Shown here piece by piece: positions 42,625 through 43,131 of a DNA stretch of 43,131 nt. The notes beneath the pieces are model-generated. The model made no database searches. It was not told where the DNA came from and was given only the letters and a program-made list of their open reading frames with translations. The stretch spans positions 1-43,131 of the forward strand of contig CACZSN010000031.1 of NCBI GenBank assembly GCA_902783835.1, in the 5' to 3' direction. Positions within the stretch are counted from its first letter, which is position 1. Each line of letters starts with the position of its first letter. The stretch comes from an uncultured bacterium. GTDB taxonomy: Bacteria > Cyanobacteriota > Vampirovibrionia > Gastranaerophilales > Gastranaerophilaceae. A program made the translations under genes and the position numbers.

Positions 42625-42918
42625 ATGAATTTCGAACATTACATAACATTTGCCGTGGTGTGCATAAGTGTTACGTCACTCGGACTTTTCGCGGTTGTCA
42701 AAGCGTGCGATTGGCTTATCGGTTTGAAATACAAGTCGATTGCGGATTGTTCAAGAACACGTCATGAATGGGCGGATTGTCTGAAAAAAGAATTTGCAAG
42801 CAAAGAAACCGTCGTAAATCTCAAAGAAGATATGGACGAAATGAAAACCAAAATCGACGATATCCACGACGTGATTATGACTTTCGCCGTTGAAAGCTGC
42901 AAAAGGAAAGAAAAATAA
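42625..42918 (+). CDS. Small membrane protein, spanin/holin-like topology
   Basis: A 97-residue protein with one N-terminal membrane helix (residues about 7-30) followed by a charged region and a coiled coil (VVNLKEDMDEMKTKIDDIHDV). This layout fits an inner-membrane spanin or a type of holin accessory, but no sequence signature decides it. It is the last gene of the late operon visible here; no endolysin is in the window. Confidence 0.6.
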   Translation: MNFEHYITFAVVCISVTSLGLFAVVKACDWLIGLKYKSIADCSRTRHEWADCLKKEFASKETVVNLKEDMDEMKTKIDDIHDVIMTFAVESCKRKEK

Positions 42919-42966
42919 ATCCGTTTTGAATGGATACTTCGGCTAAAGCCTCAGTATGACGGTATT

Positions 42967-42997
42967 TGTCACTGCGAGCGATAGGGTGGCAGTCCAG
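42967..42997 (+). repeat. Dispersed inverted-repeat element, copy on plus strand
   Basis: TGTCACTGCGAGCGATAG...GTGGCAGTCCAG, related to the unit at 41996-42036 but reversed. Just before it, CCTCAGTATGACGG (42949-42962) resembles the right end of the element at 10390-10476. Confidence 0.6.
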
Positions 42998-43012
42998 TCA
43001 ATCATTAATATT

Positions 43013-43048
43013 TTTTTAGGTACTTTTGGCGGCAAAAGTACCTAAAAA
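43013..43048. terminator. 16-bp perfect palindrome, likely bidirectional terminator
   Basis: TTTTTAGGTACTTTTG (43013-43028), loop GCGG, CAAAAGTACCTAAAAA (43033-43048). It lies 95 nt after the last gene. With A/T runs on both sides it can stop transcription from either direction, and may also belong to a dispersed palindrome family. The rest to the window end (43049-43131) holds short inverted repeats such as GAGCG...CGCTC and no gene I can support. Confidence 0.65.
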
Positions 43049-43131
43049 CCGCCCACTGCAACTTCGTAACTTGTTTTGTAAATTCAACTTGAGCGGCTAA
43101 ACTCGCTACGCTCAAACAGGTAGCCGCATTG

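Noticed and set aside
1..43131. CRISPR array
   Set aside because: No regularly spaced repeat series is visible; the repeats seen are isolated palindromes or dispersed units.

Overview
The window reads as the chromosome of an AT-rich, double-membrane bacterium, with a phage-derived particle locus following host core genes. The diderm inference rests on a periplasmic Spy/CpxP-like protein beside an ECF sigma/anti-sigma pair. CsaB-type pyruvyl transferase, UPF0210 plus ACT, a NarL-type orphan regulator and MenG/UbiE fit an uncultured gut cyanobacterial relative (Gastranaerophilales/Vampirovibrionia) best. That placement is an inference; a Zn-type S14 inside the ribosomal operon is not typical of photosynthetic cyanobacteria.

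Layout. (1) 5-8235: a contiguous S10-spc ribosomal operon from rpsJ to rplR, closed by a strong terminator instead of continuing into rpsE-rplO-secY. (2) 8369-10346: a PfkB sugar kinase overlapping a CsaB-type pyruvyl transferase. (3) 10559-12703, minus strand: ACT protein, UPF0210 and dCMP deaminase in one operon. (4) 12850-17051: YitT-family membrane protein, aspS and a dnaA with an unusual DNA-recognition signature. (5) 17100-24204: a tightly overlapped envelope cluster murF-mraY-murD-ftsW-murG-folC. (6) 24288-27286: a response regulator, convergent menG/ubiE, and a minus-strand module of anti-sigma factor, ECF sigma factor and Spy-like protein.

(7) 27626-42918: about 15 kb, all on the plus strand, encoding a complete siphovirus-like particle: TerS, TerL, tape measure, tail-assembly chaperone, scaffold, HK97-fold capsid, connectors, tail tube, portal, a Dit-Dit-hub fusion, NlpC/P60 peptidase, gpJ-like tip protein, fibre-like proteins and three small genes that may be a lysis cassette. 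No integrase, repressor or replication gene is visible. The tail end (DUF2460, gpL/DUF2163-like hub, NlpC/P60, gpJ-like tip, short tape measure, gp10/gp10.1-like chaperone) is the gene set of the Rhodobacter gene transfer agent. The gene order is permuted: tape measure and chaperone sit where the portal is expected, and the portal where they are expected. Between portal and baseplate lies a secreted-protein gene with its own near-consensus promoter, leaderless start and own terminator, the hallmarks of a moron. The cluster is either a remodelled prophage or a gene-transfer-agent-like element; the right boundary lies outside the window.

Dispersed palindromic and inverted repeats occur at 10.36-10.48 kb, 42.0-42.08 kb and 42.95-43.05 kb.
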